Source: Bryoerythrophyllum caledonicum
Taxonomy: Eukaryota > Streptophyta > Bryopsida > Pottiales > Pottiaceae
DNA length: 64,000 bases
NCBI GenBank assembly: GCA_963971425.1
Contig: OZ020520.1
Coordinates: forward strand, 5,994,553-6,058,552
Reading direction: 5' to 3'
Of this stretch, positions 38,390-51,468 are shown in pieces. The position numbers were made by a program, and so were the translations under genes. Numbering within the stretch: the first letter of the stretch is position 1; every line of letters starts with the position of its first letter. The notes beneath the pieces were generated by a model. It searched no databases. It had not been told where the DNA came from and saw only the letters and a program-made list of their open reading frames with translations.

Positions 38390-39880
38390 CATACTGAAGC
38401 CGGGTTCTTGGACCTGTTCTGTGATAAGGATGACGTTCTTTATAGACGTCTGAGTGGTAGACGCGGATGTCATTAGTAACATTATGATGTTTCTATGTTT
38501 AGGAGGACGTCACTTGTAACGTCCGGATGTTTCTCTGTTTATGAGGATGTCCAACTCAACGTGATGATGTTTACTATTTCATGGGTGGACGTTCGCTTTA
38601 GAGGCTTCGGTAACAGGGAGTGAAGCCATCTTTGACTATGTAAACACTTGCGAATATGTAATGTACACATTGTTGACCGTTCTTCCTCCCATCCTCATTC
38701 AGAAATTCAGTTCTGTTCACATCCGTTACCCGGTGAAAAGTTGTAGGTTTTGTGGAAAAAGTGATACTTTTTTGGGGAAAAAGTGTAAAAAATGAAACTT
38801 TTTGTGTGAATAAAAGTTCAAAATTTGGCGTGGGTCTTTCCACACACGTCATTTTCAGGATTTTTTGCATGGATTTTTTCCCCTTTTTTTTTTTTTTTTT
38901 TCTTCATTTTTTTTTCCTTTTCTTTCTTTTAAAAACAATTTTTTATTTTTATTTTTATTTTTATTAATTTTGATACTTAAAAAATTGTTAGTTTAATCAA
39001 AAGTATCCCCGTTACCCGGTGTTGGTTTTGAACCAACTCAAATTACAAAGAAATATGCAACAAACGACGCACTAGGGAATTTCAGGCCTTCACCCCTCGT
39101 CCGAAGACTGATTTACCACTGTGCCCAGCGTTGGTACCATCAGCGCGTTGAAATTTCCTAGATTGCTGATTGTGCAAAAAATCATTGCAAAATGCCCACC
39201 AACTAATGTGGGACGAGGTGTTTGATTTTACTCTACCACCCAAAAAATAATTAATAAACATTAACAAAGATTTTTTATTACAATATATTATAAATGAGTG
39301 GAATGATAATTGCACGTGCACATTTTCTCCTTCCAATCTGCACAATGAACATGCAGCACATATCAAATATGCTTGAGGAATAGAACAAGACGTATTAATA
39401 TGCTTGTAATAAAAAATGGACGGAGACTAGAACTTGTGCACATACTATTTAAGTCTTGCACAAAAATATAACTTACAAAGAATATGTTGCATACGCTGCC
39501 CTTCATTTCTCGATCCTACAAGACAATGTCTAGATGAAAGATTAGAAAATAATTCTTGCCAATGAGCAAAATCGCAGTACAGATTATAGTATACTCGTAC
39601 ACTGTTTAACCTAGTTGTGATAAATCATGAACATATATAAAGTTATACATCTCATAGAACACCAGAGTAAAGATTGAGTGCTCAGTAGTGAGAAAAGGGT
39701 GAAAGGTTCAAGCACCAACCAATTTGAGAGATAGCTACTTGCCCATTTTGAATTCCCCGGTTGCAGGAGTTTGATGAATGGTATGAAAGGTATAGCTTTA
39801 GATCCCACAGAGTTTCGTGTTCTAAAGGTTTGAGAGTCTCACGTTTTAGAACAAGGTTTCAAGATTTCCCGTCTCATTTC
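38390..39880. other. Non-coding, T-rich region
   Basis: GACGTC-type CACTA repeats end at about 38600. AT-rich foreign-looking sequence follows, with a homopolymer/T-rich tract at 38880–38970 and the phrase GTTACCCGGTG repeated at about 38725 and 39010. No gene. Confidence 0.45.
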
Positions 39881-39972
39881 CAGGTTGAAGGGTTCAAGGT
39901 TTGCAGGGTTCCAGGTTCAAGGTTTGCAGGGTTCCAAGTTCAAGGTTTCCAGGGTTCCGGGTTCAAGGTTTC
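39881..39972. repeat. 23-bp minisatellite, four units
   Basis: Four 23-bp units starting at 39881, 39904, 39927 and 39950, consensus CAGGGTTCCAGGTTCAAGGT plus TTG/TTC. The units are slightly diverged. It lies upstream of the captured gene region. Confidence 0.9.
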
Positions 39973-40369
39973 CGCGGTTTTACATTGTCCCACATTTGAT
40001 TCTAATCGTCCAGAAACAATGTTGACATACCGATAGTGAATGTGCCCCACGTGATGAGAACTTTTTTTTCGCGTGGAAATAATAGGATGATAGCATTCCT
40101 TACAAGTTTCAGCTCAGCGACTATTTACTGCAAACAACCAATAAACAACAATTAGATAGGCTTCTACCAATTTCAAATTTTTTAGTGCAAGGATAAGAGG
40201 TGTTACAAGGTCAGGTTGGTATTCTCATGGAAATTGAGACGAGAACATGGACACTAGCTTTCGAACTGTCATGAGTTGGAAATAAAAACGTTCCCATTTT
40301 CAGACACCATTCTTTCTCTTCATGCTCGCAGGAAGCTCACATCGCAGAAAGCACATCGACTATGGAGTT

Positions 40370-41560
40370 AACTGGCAAGTGGGTGAACATTCTCGGCAAT
40401 CTGATACCCCACATCTGGATCATCAGCTATCGTCCTCTTAATTGTCTGTAATACCCTCAAAGATAGAACGTACCATCTCAAACCCCAAATGAAAGTAGGA
40501 GCGAAGAGAAAGAGAGTTAGAGGATACCTTCTTGGAATGAATCTCGTCCTCCAGTTCGTGAAACTTGTTGAGGCGCCTGAAGGCGTTGATGTTCTGCTGG
40601 TCGTCCCACGCGCCACGCCTGTCGCCTCCTCCGCCTTCTGCTTCGCGCCATCCCACATGTCCCCGGCTTTCTGCCTTGCTGCGTTGGTGTAGTCCAACAC
40701 GGTATCCTTCGCAGCTTGGTAACTGCATCGAGCAAACAAAATCACCATGAGCACATAGCATGGGCAAGATCGTGGACAGTAGTTGAAAAGTCGTCCGAGT
40801 TAACCCTACTACTTGTTCGTTCTAGTTATGATCAAATCGTCAAAAGAGCTTAGCAGTCTTTTAATTTAAATCCTTACGAGAGCCTAGTGATTTCCAACTC
40901 AAAGGAAAGTAGTTATAACGTCTTTGAAAGTGCAGAGTGTCAACTTGAGTACTTCGATCTCATTCTAGATTCTGATGGGAAACGCTTATTTCTTATTGAC
41001 TTTGCTAATGATTGGGAACTGGGCATTCAAACACTCACGTGGATCCTGCAGCTTCCAAGGCCTGGTTGCCCTTCTCGGCGACTGTATCCTTGGCGCTCGC
41101 GGCGGTACCCACAGTGGTGTCCTTCGTCTCGACCCGCCCGTCTCTACCCAGTCGCAACGCCCCCCGGCGGCGTACGGATCCAACTTCCGGATCACCTTGT
41201 TGCCCTCGAAGTCGCCACCCGTCTGCACCATCTGCCCATTGTAGAAGAACACAGCAGCCGACAACGCCCGCAGCAGCCGACAACGACGAGGAAAAGATCG
41301 CCACCGCCACCCAACAGAACCGCACTATTGCGAAGCGCGTCCCCGAAGGAAAGTACTGCAAAACCCAAAGAAACTATCACTACGCGAGGAAGGGATATAA
41401 TCATCGTCACCATCGTAGAAGAAGACATCACAGAAGACATCACAAGAAGCATCGCAGGAGGCATCACCAGAATGTACCTGCCCAGATCAACTCGCCCTTC
41501 CGCCATCGAGTTGCGCGCGCCCTCCTCATCAACATGCGCGGGCTCCTCGTCCTCCTCCAA
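40370..41560 (-). pseudogene. Chimeric captured host-gene fragments: LEA-type and prefoldin-4-like
   Basis: A minus-strand, spliced-looking unit: about 41560–41478 (MEEDEEPAHVDEEGAR..), 41355–41039, 40722–40528 and about 40436–40370. The second and third pieces encode LEA group-3 type repeats (KDTTVGTAASAKDTVAEKGN, then AAKDTVLDYTNAARQKAGDM and WDGAKQKAEEATG). The third piece then changes frame by one base into WDDQQNINAFRRLNKFHELE and DEIHSKK, the signature of prefoldin subunit 4 (a cytosolic chaperone subunit), and the fourth reads ADDPDVGYQIAENVHP. LEA and prefoldin-4 are normally unrelated genes. The frame changes and the location inside the CACTA point to transduplicated fragments, as in Pack-MULEs or gene-capturing CACTAs. 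Introns are retained, so capture was from genomic DNA. A recently fused host gene is less likely. Confidence 0.65.
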
Positions 41561-41794
41561 ACCCTAACTCTCTACGTCTTTTTGTAGGAGGCTTCCGGCC
41601 TCGTCACTTCCGCCATCGTCACTTCCGCCTTGCCCTTCGCACACACACGCATTCTAATTTTCCAACACCGCCGCCGCACGGCCCACGTTCCCACGCGCTC
41701 CTCGCTTCCGTGCCTCTCCAACTGCCCATGTGACTCCACGCAAGTCCCGCTCCCATTCCTGAGTTGCGCGCCCTGACTTCCCCAGCTTCTTCGC

Positions 41795-42000
41795 CACTTG
41801 CTTCAACGACTCTTCTTCTTCTATTCTTCTTTTTCTAATTCTCCCACTTTTTATCTTTTTCTTCTTTTACTTTTACTTTTTCTTTTTCTTCGTCTTCGTC
41901 TTTTTCCTCATCTTCGTAATTTTCTTCTTGTTTTTTTTCTTCCTCTTCTAACTCTAATTTTCTTCTTCTTCTTTTTCTAATTCTAATTTCACATTTTCAA
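41795..42000. repeat. Pyrimidine-rich tract
   Basis: About 200 bp of TTC/TTTTC-rich low-complexity sequence. No coding content. Confidence 0.85.
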
Positions 42001-42154
42001 ATTATAAATTGTGAATCTAAAATCCTAAATTCCAAACTCTAAATTCTAAATCCTAATTTTAGCATTTTTTCCATTTTTTCTTTTCACTAATCTATATTTT
42101 CTCTCCTACTATTTCGCCGCACACCACATAATACCACTACTCTATTGCACTATT

Positions 42155-43730
42155 GAAAACAAGTGTCAAGATGTGGTGGTTCAAAAATTGACAATTCACT
42201 CGATATTTTATTGTGAACTTAATATGTATAAAATTGATAATCCAGATGGTCAATAAGAAGGTTTCTACCACATGATGTTGTAAAAAGAATAAAAAGTTAA
42301 ATTATATGAAGATCTCTAGGTTTTACGTAGAAAAGATGAACTTTTTCTGATACCTTGCCTGACAATATGTGAAAATGGTTGACTTGGGTAAAAAAAAATT
42401 ACACTAAATTCAAGAATCATTTATTGACATCTTCAAAGAAGGTAATCTTTTCTGTATGTATAAAAAATCTCAATGTCAACAGAAACTTCTAGCAAAAAAT
42501 TTGGAGTTGTCCAAAGTCCCCATTTTGACTTTGAAGGCAAATAAATTTCATTTTACAAAACCAATTTTTTAAAAAATTTCTCAGAAATATCTTATTAGGG
42601 ATAATCTAGGTAAAAATTTCCAAAAAAAGAATATATTTTTACCAAATTTTATAAACCTGCCCAAAATCAAAATTGTCTCTCCAAGGGACACTTGGTCATT
42701 TAGGAATTATCAGTACGTCTTAATGTAATGATACCATGAATTAGTGTTATTTGCTTTGATATTATGGAAAAAAAATTCTAATATTTAGGACAAAACAACA
42801 TATTAACCCCTAAAGGACCAAATCTCCTTCGGTGGGATTTCTGATTTTGGGCAAGTTCCTAAAATTAGAAAAAAAATCTTTTTCCGTGAAATTTTTATTC
42901 TAGATTGCCTCTGATAAGAGATTCGTGGGAGATATTTCTATTTGATTTTTTGGATTTGTGGTTTGAAAGTTAGTACCACTTAAAGCCAAAAGTGGGGACT
43001 CCGGGCACCTCCAAAATTTTTGACAAAAGTTTCTATTGACATTGAGATTTTTCACACATGTAAAGAATATTTCCTTTTGTGGAAATTTTCATAAAAAATT
43101 CTTGTCTTTAGTGTAAAAAGGCATTTTATTCCAAGTCAAACATTTTCACACATTGTCGAGCAACGGGGGAAAAAACATTAATCTTTTCTACCTAGAGATC
43201 TTCATATTTTCCACTTTTTATTTTTTCAACAACAATATGTGGTGAAAACCTTCTTATTGGCCGTTTGGATTATCATTTTAATACATACGTAGTTCAAAAA
43301 AATATAAAACGTGAAATGACAATTTTTGAACCTCCACTCCTTGCACACTTGTTATGAATATGCTACACCCATTTTTTACCTCTAAAAAATGGTGTGTTGG
43401 GAAATAACATCATGTTTAAGACAATGGTAAAAGATTTAGACCTTGCACTCGAGCAAATTTGATACAAAGTGAAGTCAAAGTCTGCTGATCTACTCATCGC
43501 AGGGAAGAAAATGAACCATTGTTTTGACTTTAAACACTAAAATCTATCAATCCGTGCACTGGATTGCAACCAAAATTACATGGCATGTTTATATAGAAGT
43601 ATTTTTTAAGATCTTACGGTTGAAAATCCGAAATTCACTTTAAAATGTGAATTTCATGTCTCTTTTTGGCAGTGGCAGTTTGGGACTCGTTTTAAAGCAA
43701 AAGTGGTCGTGGTCCTTTAGGGGTTAATCC
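42155..43730. repeat. Inverted pair of non-coding repeats (foldback-like)
   Basis: The left arm starts near 42155 (AACAAGTGTCAAGATGTGGT) and the right arm ends near 43345 (reversed: AACAAGTGTGCAAGGAGTGG). The arms are diverged over about 550 bp around a centre near 42.71–42.80 kb. The right copy extends to 43728 and is bounded by TTAACCCCTAAAGGACC (42803–42819) and its reverse complement (43712–43728), so it could be one element with a TTAA duplication. Related to the copy at 6453–6990. Confidence 0.65.
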
Positions 43731-43734
43731 AAGT

Positions 43735-44276
43735 CAAACACTGTTGTGCACAAGCCAGCTATAATGTTATGTACATCATAAGCACTAACTAATTTAAATT
43801 TAGTTTATCTAAATATGGATAACAAGCGGTAAATATGTAATGAAGGTCCATAGTAACTTTACTCTTTTATTTTGAAAATTGTAATTATAAATTGCAACCA
43901 TGGAAACATGTCCGAGATTGGCAAAAGCCCACCTCGGGTCTTTTATCAAAAAGGGGTTAAGAAAAATCCATCATGTTGACGTCACTTTTCAATAAATTTC
44001 TACATGCTGATGTCAGCCCTAATTCTATAAATATAAATTGACAAATTTTGAAGTTGCTACATTTGAAGTTTTCTAAATATACTAGTCCACGGTAATAGAG
44101 GCCTTCAAAAATTCAAATTTCAAAAAGTTCTCGTAAAGAAATTAAGAATCATCTATCTTCACCAAAAAAAACAAATGTCTGTCTTAGTTTTAAATTTTAC
44201 TAAAAAAAGACCACGGTAATAGGGCCCCTTTAATACAATATGTGCACATGAAATGTAAGATTTTCTGCTCTCTTTT
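43735..44276. other. AT-rich non-coding sequence
   Basis: No gene. The phrase CCACGGTAATAG occurs twice (about 44090 and 44213). It lies just inside the MULE-type terminus at 44281–44329. Confidence 0.4.
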
Positions 44277-44280
44277 TCTG

Positions 44281-44329
44281 CTCTCCGCTCTCTGCTCACC
44301 GCTCACCGCTTACATACGAGCTTTTCCCC
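44281..44329. mobile_element. Right terminus of a second, related MULE
   Basis: Four 7-mers CTCTCCG, CTCTCTG, CTCACCG, CTCACCG (44281–44308) followed by 21 bases ending GAGCTTTTCCCC. This matches the layout of the intact MULE's right end (7-mer array, then about 26 bases ending in CCC). Coding sequence of tnp2 resumes immediately afterwards. I could not find the matching left end or target duplication. Confidence 0.6.
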
Positions 44330-46319
44330 ATATGACGATGACGTTGTAGAGCAGGCACCAGACATTGGCGCTTCTGATGTCCTGCCGGACATCGCCGACG
44401 ACATCTCCAGACGTAGTCATGTTACAGAGGACGTTACTGCATTGGATGAGAATCACGACGTCCAGCGCCAGGTCATGGAGGCCCTCGACCGTGGTGATGC
44501 ACTACATAGGGATGCAGAGGGGCAACAACACTTGGAAGAGGACGACGACATTGATAGCGATACGGTGGATGGCCTCCAACAATTGTATGAGGAAGCCACC
44601 ACACCGCTGTATGCGGGATCGAGAACCAACGTTGTTTCCCCTACAATCGTCATCATGAACATGTGTGTTGTTTTTGGGGTGAGCAACACGTTCACCAGTG
44701 AGTTGCTGCAGTATTTGGCAGAGGATTTGCTCCCTGCAGGCAACAAGCTGCCCAATAGTCATTACGCCGCATCGAAGACCATTTGAAGGTTGGGATTGAA
44801 CTACAACAACATCCATGCATGTCCTGATGGTTGTGTCCTCTATGAGGATGAACATGCGGAGTTGCAGACATGCCCAAAGTGTTCCAAGTCCCGATGGTTG
44901 GAGGGCACTAACTCCATCCGAGCCAAGGTGATTAGGCACTTCCCTCTCATTCCCCGCTTGAAACGGATGTGGCGATCACCAGAAATTGCGGGGATGTTGA
45001 CAAGTCACACAAAGCACGTTAGTGACGACGGCGTGATGCGATCTGTGATTGACAGCCCAGCATGGAAACACATCAACACGGACGTCGCGTTTGACGGCTT
45101 CGGACGTGAGGACCGCAACATGCGTCTTGCTTTAGCACTGGATGGTATCAATCCTTTCAAGTTGAGCAATACAAATTGGTCTACGTGGCCAGTGTTGGTC
45201 TTAATCTACAATTTGGAGCCTTGGTTTGTGACGAAGAAGTTCTTCATATCCATGTGCATATTGATATTGGGGAAGCGTTCCCCAACTGCAACAAACATCG
45301 ACGTGTTTGTGCGCCCGCTGTTGAAGGAGCTACACCAACTTTGGCGAGGAGTCGCGGCATAGGATTTTACCCAACCCGTGGGGTCTCGACGCTTCAATCT
45401 ACGTGGATTGCTAATGTGGACCATTTCGGATTTCCCTGCATACGGTCTAATCTCAGGCCTATGCTGTAAGGGATACAAAGGATGTCCTGAATGTGGCCTG
45501 GAGACAGATGCACGGATGGCGAAGACAGGGGATATGCGTCCCGACCGTACGATACGAGGTTCGAAGATAGTGTATGGAGGAGCACGTCGGTACCTTGCTC
45601 GTCACCATCTGTACCGTTGGAACACTAGGTTCAATGGGAAGCGTGAGAACCGGACAGCGCCTTGAACCATGTCAGGTGCAGACGTCATCCGTTACGCAGC
45701 GTGGCGGCAGTCATACTTAGATCTTGGTGGCAGGGAAGGATCTCCAAGTGACCCTGTGCACTATACGGGAGTCAAACGTCTTAGCGCATTCTTCAAACTT
45801 CCGTACTGGCAGGTGAACACTTCGTATATGCTGGCTGTTGGAACAAATACCAGATGCATTGTGTCAATGTTGTTGTCATGGTAGACGTCGCAGCGTTACT
45901 TGTGATGTCTATTTCGTTATGGAAGATGTTCTTGCAAACATACTTCAAGACATCCTCAGCAGCAGAGGGATGTTTCTAGAACCGCGTGGCAGTGTTCTTA
46001 GAAACGCACATGAAATATTACAAATCTAATCAACATGCATGGTTCATTCTAATAGCATCTCAAGGTTCGACACGTACTAGACGTCATGCATTGCGAGAAG
46101 AATCTATGCGAGAACATTCTGAAGACATTGTTTGGAATGAACGACAGCCCAGGAAGTCGTCAAGATGTGGAGGACTTGAACATACATGAGGAGATATGGC
46201 TGCAACCCCCCCGACGCCGAGGTGACGAATACTACATGCCGCAGACACCGAACATTCTTAAGCCTGAGGAGAAGCAAGAGTTTGTCAGGGTTACCAATCC
46301 GACGTCCTTGGAGGTCTGA

Positions 46320-46742
46320 GAGCGTCCTAGGACGTCCTAGGACGAGGACGTCCTGACGTCACGTCGGACGTAGCGTCCGGGGGGTAAAATGCATTTACGG
46401 AAGGCCTGGTAAGTTTTCAGGACGGTCACATTCGACGAAGTGCCACGCGGCGAGATCTCAGCCGTCGAAATGCGACAAGTCGTCCGATCGGCCCCTGCCG
46501 TCGGAGAGATCAGACGGCACCTCGGCCGTCCGCCTGATCGGACGGCCGCGATTTAATCGCGCGGGCTCGCGACGGCCGTCCGATCAGGTCAACGACCGCC
46601 CGGCCGTCCGATCGGCGGACGGCCCATTGACGGACTGGCCGTCCGATCGGCGGACGGCCCATTGACGGACTGGCCGTCCGATTGTCGGACGGGCCATCGG
46701 CCGTCCGTCGGATTGGCCGTCCGATCGGCGGACGGCCCGCCA
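46320..46742. repeat. Left GC-rich end of the 6.28-kb element
   Basis: Tandem and inverted copies of GGCCGTCCGATCGGCGGACG and similar, with GCGTCC/GGACGTCC palindromes at the extreme left. The same vocabulary fills the right end at 51.24–52.58 kb. Open frames here are repeat artefacts. Confidence 0.9.
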
Positions 46743-46779
46743 TTTTTTTGCACATCACACTCTTCTTTATGACCTGCTG

Positions 46780-49700
46780 ATTCTAATTTGGTGTGGCAAT
46801 CGCTCATCGGATGAAAATTGCATGAGTTATGAGCGGATGAACATTTCCGGCGGAATACTTCATCTGTTCATAAGCGCTTTGTCCTTTGTCGGATTGTCAG
46901 TTGCCACACCATTTTGGAGTTGGCAGCATAATGTCCAGAGCGTAAAGCATTAAAATTATGGAATCCCATGTGAATGGCAAAGACAAATTTGTAATGATTC
47001 AAAAAAATTCCTTTGACTAATGGATCTTTCTTTTATTGAGATGTATTGATCATGCAAGACCTTGGTCTAATCCTTGAAGGAACAAATCATCCCCGGGGAG
47101 AAACTTTTCACTTGGTGCACGTTACTATGATTGTGATTTTAATTGGAATATTGCGGAATGTTAAACATAGATTCCCATAATGCAAGCCTAGTGGAAACAT
47201 TAATTTTGTCCCACTTGGATTCCTAAAGAAAAAGCAATGCTCTTCTAATCACACATACTTTGACTCCGCGCAACTCCAAACATTTTGCTAGAAGCTTCCA
47301 TCGATTTTAAGAGTCTTTGTATTACTAGATCGTACCTAGGTTTCTTAAAAACGTCAATAAATATTTCATGCCTTCAATGAAAGATCTAATTTTCAAGCAA
47401 AGTCAAAAATGTTCACACATTTCTGGGTAGTGTAAAGAGAACCACTAATAATTTTGGACATTTTTACATCTTTGGGTTTAGATTTTTGTAAGGTTTAAAA
47501 CGGGTCAACTCACAAAACACCAAGACTCACACATATTCTCCTTTTGATTCTAAACTCATTTCTCGGATAATCTAGCGTCTATTGTATTATTAATTAACTC
47601 TAATTTCTATACAAAAACTCTCTTCCATCAACAAAACTTAAGTTTTAACCCAAACTCTTAAGAATTTAAGGTTGTTATGCATCCCTCTAAAGGAACAAAG
47701 TATTCATTAAACCCAAGGACTAAGTGCCTAGAAGGAACATTATTCCTTTATCAATTGTGCATGTGGTCAACTGTGAAGACTCTTAATCCATGCCTAGATA
47801 GGCCGATGGAAGATTCCATTGAATTTCAATACAAATCATTAATTATGTTCTTCTTAGAAATCAAAACGAAATGCGATTAATCCACCTTGAGAAATTGAGT
47901 GTAATGGAAATTGTAAATTCATTTGTCTTTACACTTGTCATAAAACACAAATGCGATTGATCTACCTTAAGGAGTCTCTCCTTTCTAGGTTAGACTTAAT
48001 TCAAGTTATTAACATGGACATAACACTCTTAACATGCTATGCATCAAGAAATGCATCTCTCTTGATAATTTTTTTTATCATTAGTATTAAAAATTACTCT
48101 TACTCTTAAGCATTTTTAATTTTCAACACTCAAACTTAAATCTTTATAAAGTGGCAAGTGCCCATGCATTCCTGGAAGTATTGCATTAGGTCACTAATTA
48201 CACATTAACACACACACATGAATATCTCATTCATGAAATCATTCCTTAAACATCTACAATGCCACTTAAAGCTTCAATCAAATCATACTCTTACTTGCAC
48301 TCAAGTTTTACATTAATTTAATTCAATCACACTCACATCTCATCACAATGTTTATAATTAATCTTCATACACACAAAATTGTATTAGTTAGACAAATTAG
48401 AGTATTTCTCTAATTTATAATGAAGTACTAATATTCAATGTATTACAAATGACTCAATTCACAAAATCAAGACAATAATTACACAATGAATAATCACATA
48501 TATCAATCATAAATCCAATACATATAGCAAGAATTACTCTTACAAACTCAAGAGTTTCACAAAAAAACTAGCTTTCAAAGGTAGGACACACTCCAATCTT
48601 TAACATGGTAGTGGTGGAATTATTGTCTTTCCAATGCTATGTATAATTTAAATTTTAGGGAAGACACCTCTTGAAAAGAGGTGTGTATTATAAGTACTTT
48701 AACTTCTACAACTGTTCATTAAATGGATGCATCTCTTCAAATCTTAACTTACTTTTAATGAACTCTTGGCTTAATATGTATTTTAGCTATTTTAACCAAT
48801 AGATATGAACTTTTAACACTAATTACTAATTTTTGAATATATACACAACCCTTATAATACTTAAAATTTTGAAAAGAGCTATTTTTAATGGTTCGGCTCT
48901 ACGGTTTTATTTTACTATATGATGCGTTATATGTCATCCTTTTTACTGTTGGGATTCTCAGTTTATGGCAAATTATGTACACCACAAAAATAAACAAATA
49001 TATATATCATAATAGTATTTGAACCCCAATCCCTTCCACAATGTTTTTGAATATTTTGCACCCTTCATATTTCACTTTGATTTTTCTTGCAAGGACCTAA
49101 CATTGTATATCAAATTTTTGCACAAAATTTGATTCTAATCTAAAGCATGAAATTTACATCACAAGAATTCAAAAGGAGATGATCTTTAAAATACATGGAA
49201 GTGAAAAAGAACCTTGTTTTTTGCTTCAAAATATATAATCTCTCAATCCATACCATCAACTTTCATGAAATTTTGAAAGCATGTTATTCTAAATGTGAGG
49301 ATTAAAGTAGAGCTTCAAGATTTTTTTCCCCTCATTTCTTTTTGCACAAAGTAAATGTACATTCTAAAGTAAACGTGCATTTTAATGACAAATACTCAGA
49401 ATTTTAGGGGTTCACCTTGCAAAAAAAACTTAATGATAATGTATCGATAGGAAAGTTTTCCAACTTATATGAGATGATGTGGTCAAAATTTCGTGAAATT
49501 TAATCACTTGAATTGAAAGATGATCGCAGTGAAGGTAAACATAATAAACCTTGTAAAGTACACTTAGGCTTGCGGGGGTTAAACTTATATGATTCAAGAG
49601 TAAGATGAGTTTAGATTCTTGTTACAGATGTTGCCAATAGTTTTTCCAACGATAACTATTATTGCGCTCTTTCTGAGAAAAACAATAAAAATAATTATTG

Positions 49701-50345
49701 TAAATAATCATTGTTTTTTCCTTGAACGCATCATCTATTTAAATTAATAGTAGTAGCATAATAGGTGCAAGAGTGATATTCCATACTACATGTTTATCGA
49801 TATGCAATTCAAGCATGAATATATACAAATTTTGATGGTGGTTGGTTCTCGAAATATATCTTGCTTAATATGTAAATTTCAGAATACATGCCACTGTCAT
49901 ACCTAACTATGGAAGATCTAGCCATTACCTTTTGCCACTACGACTATATCCGTACCTTTTAATAAAATGCGGCACTATTAATTCTATTATGGCATTCTAA
50001 GAATAAAAAAGTGGTCCACATGCAATGATTTAAGCTTATGACCTCAAACTTATAGTCTATTTCTAATTTTTGAGATCTCTCTAATAAGTGTTTTTGAGGG
50101 GTTTCACGCTCTTATTTTTGACATGTTCATTCCAAGATGGTATGGCAACAATCCATTGGATAACTAATGGATGCGTTAAATGCGGATGAACTCTTTCAAT
50201 GGAGTACTTCATCCATTTAGAAGTCATTGGTTCTTTGTCGGATTCTCAGATGCCATACCATTCCGAAATTGGCAATATAAATTATAATGTCTAGAGCATT
50301 GTGTGTTAGAAATATGGACTTTCATATGAACAAAGAAGTCAAATT
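46780..50345. repeat. AT-rich core of the 6.28-kb element with diverged direct repeats at its ends
   Basis: 46780–47005 and 50130–50345 are diverged direct copies: both carry GGATGAA..TTC..GGA.TACTTCATC, then CTTTGTCGGATT.TCAG.TGCCA.ACCATT, then a TGTC.AGAGC block. The stretch between them (47.0–50.1 kb) is about 70% A+T with no supported gene. Confidence 0.7.
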
Positions 50346-51468
50346 CTACCGGTCCAACACTTCATCTTTTAACTTCTACGCTCATTTTTTTTGATTGCAA
50401 GTGTGTTTAGAAGGTTCAACCTTGGTTCAAACCCCCAACTTCCAATTCTATTTGGAACACAAATAATGCCACCCCAAAATCGTGTAGAGTTTGGGAATAT
50501 TTTAAGACATTGCTAATGTAATTAAATTGTTTGTAGAACATTATGGACATTATGATTTTGGAAAGTATCATTTAACACTTGCACCTCTCTCCAAGTTCCA
50601 AATTTACTACATACATCCTTGCCAAAATAATTACTCCTTTCAAATTCTATGTTGGAAACGTTGGAATGTATAAAAATTTCTCATTCCACATATCCACTTA
50701 TACTTAAAAATAAGCAATGAAGTTTATTTAGAAACAAGTAACATAAAATGTATACTTTTTGTTTACATTGACATGGCCGCAATGTGGAAAAAAACATCCG
50801 CTAGGAGATCTTAAAAAATGACCTTGATCAATCGACTCAAGGCCAGTCGGTCGGCACTTGGTGGTCGACCGCCATGCCGTCCGCCCCTAGAGCTTGGCGG
50901 ACGGCCACGAAGCCACGAAGCCTCAAATTTCAGCAACTCCCTTCCCTCTCCTCCACTTCTCTCTACTCTTTGGCAACACGGAAGCGGTTTGGAACATTAC
51001 TTTTTTGGGTAGATAGACATTGCATGTGCACTCTAAATTAGGAGAAAGAGTCACGTGCATTGTTAGTCAGAAGAATGTCTCAAAGATATTATGCGAATAT
51101 ATATATGAATATTCCATTTCAAATATCCTATGCACTTGGAAACATATGAAGAATAGAACTTGTGAATAGTGGTTTCACTTAAAATAGAGTACACAAGAAA
51201 TCTAGATTCATTTTTCTCCTTTACTAACCACAAGCCTATTTGAATGGTCGTCCGCCCCGTAGTCCGTCTCTGGCATTTGGGTGCTTCCCTCCGCTGTCCG
51301 CCTATATAACTGCCACTTGTCACTACACGAGGGTTCGCCCTACGACACTATGGCCGACCGCCGCTCGGTCGACTCTTGGCCATCCAATCCACCGATTGCC
51401 TAGCCGTCCGCCCGGCGGTCGGCCTTAGGCGTCCGCCGGAACGGCTGACTGCCTAGCCGTCCGCACAG

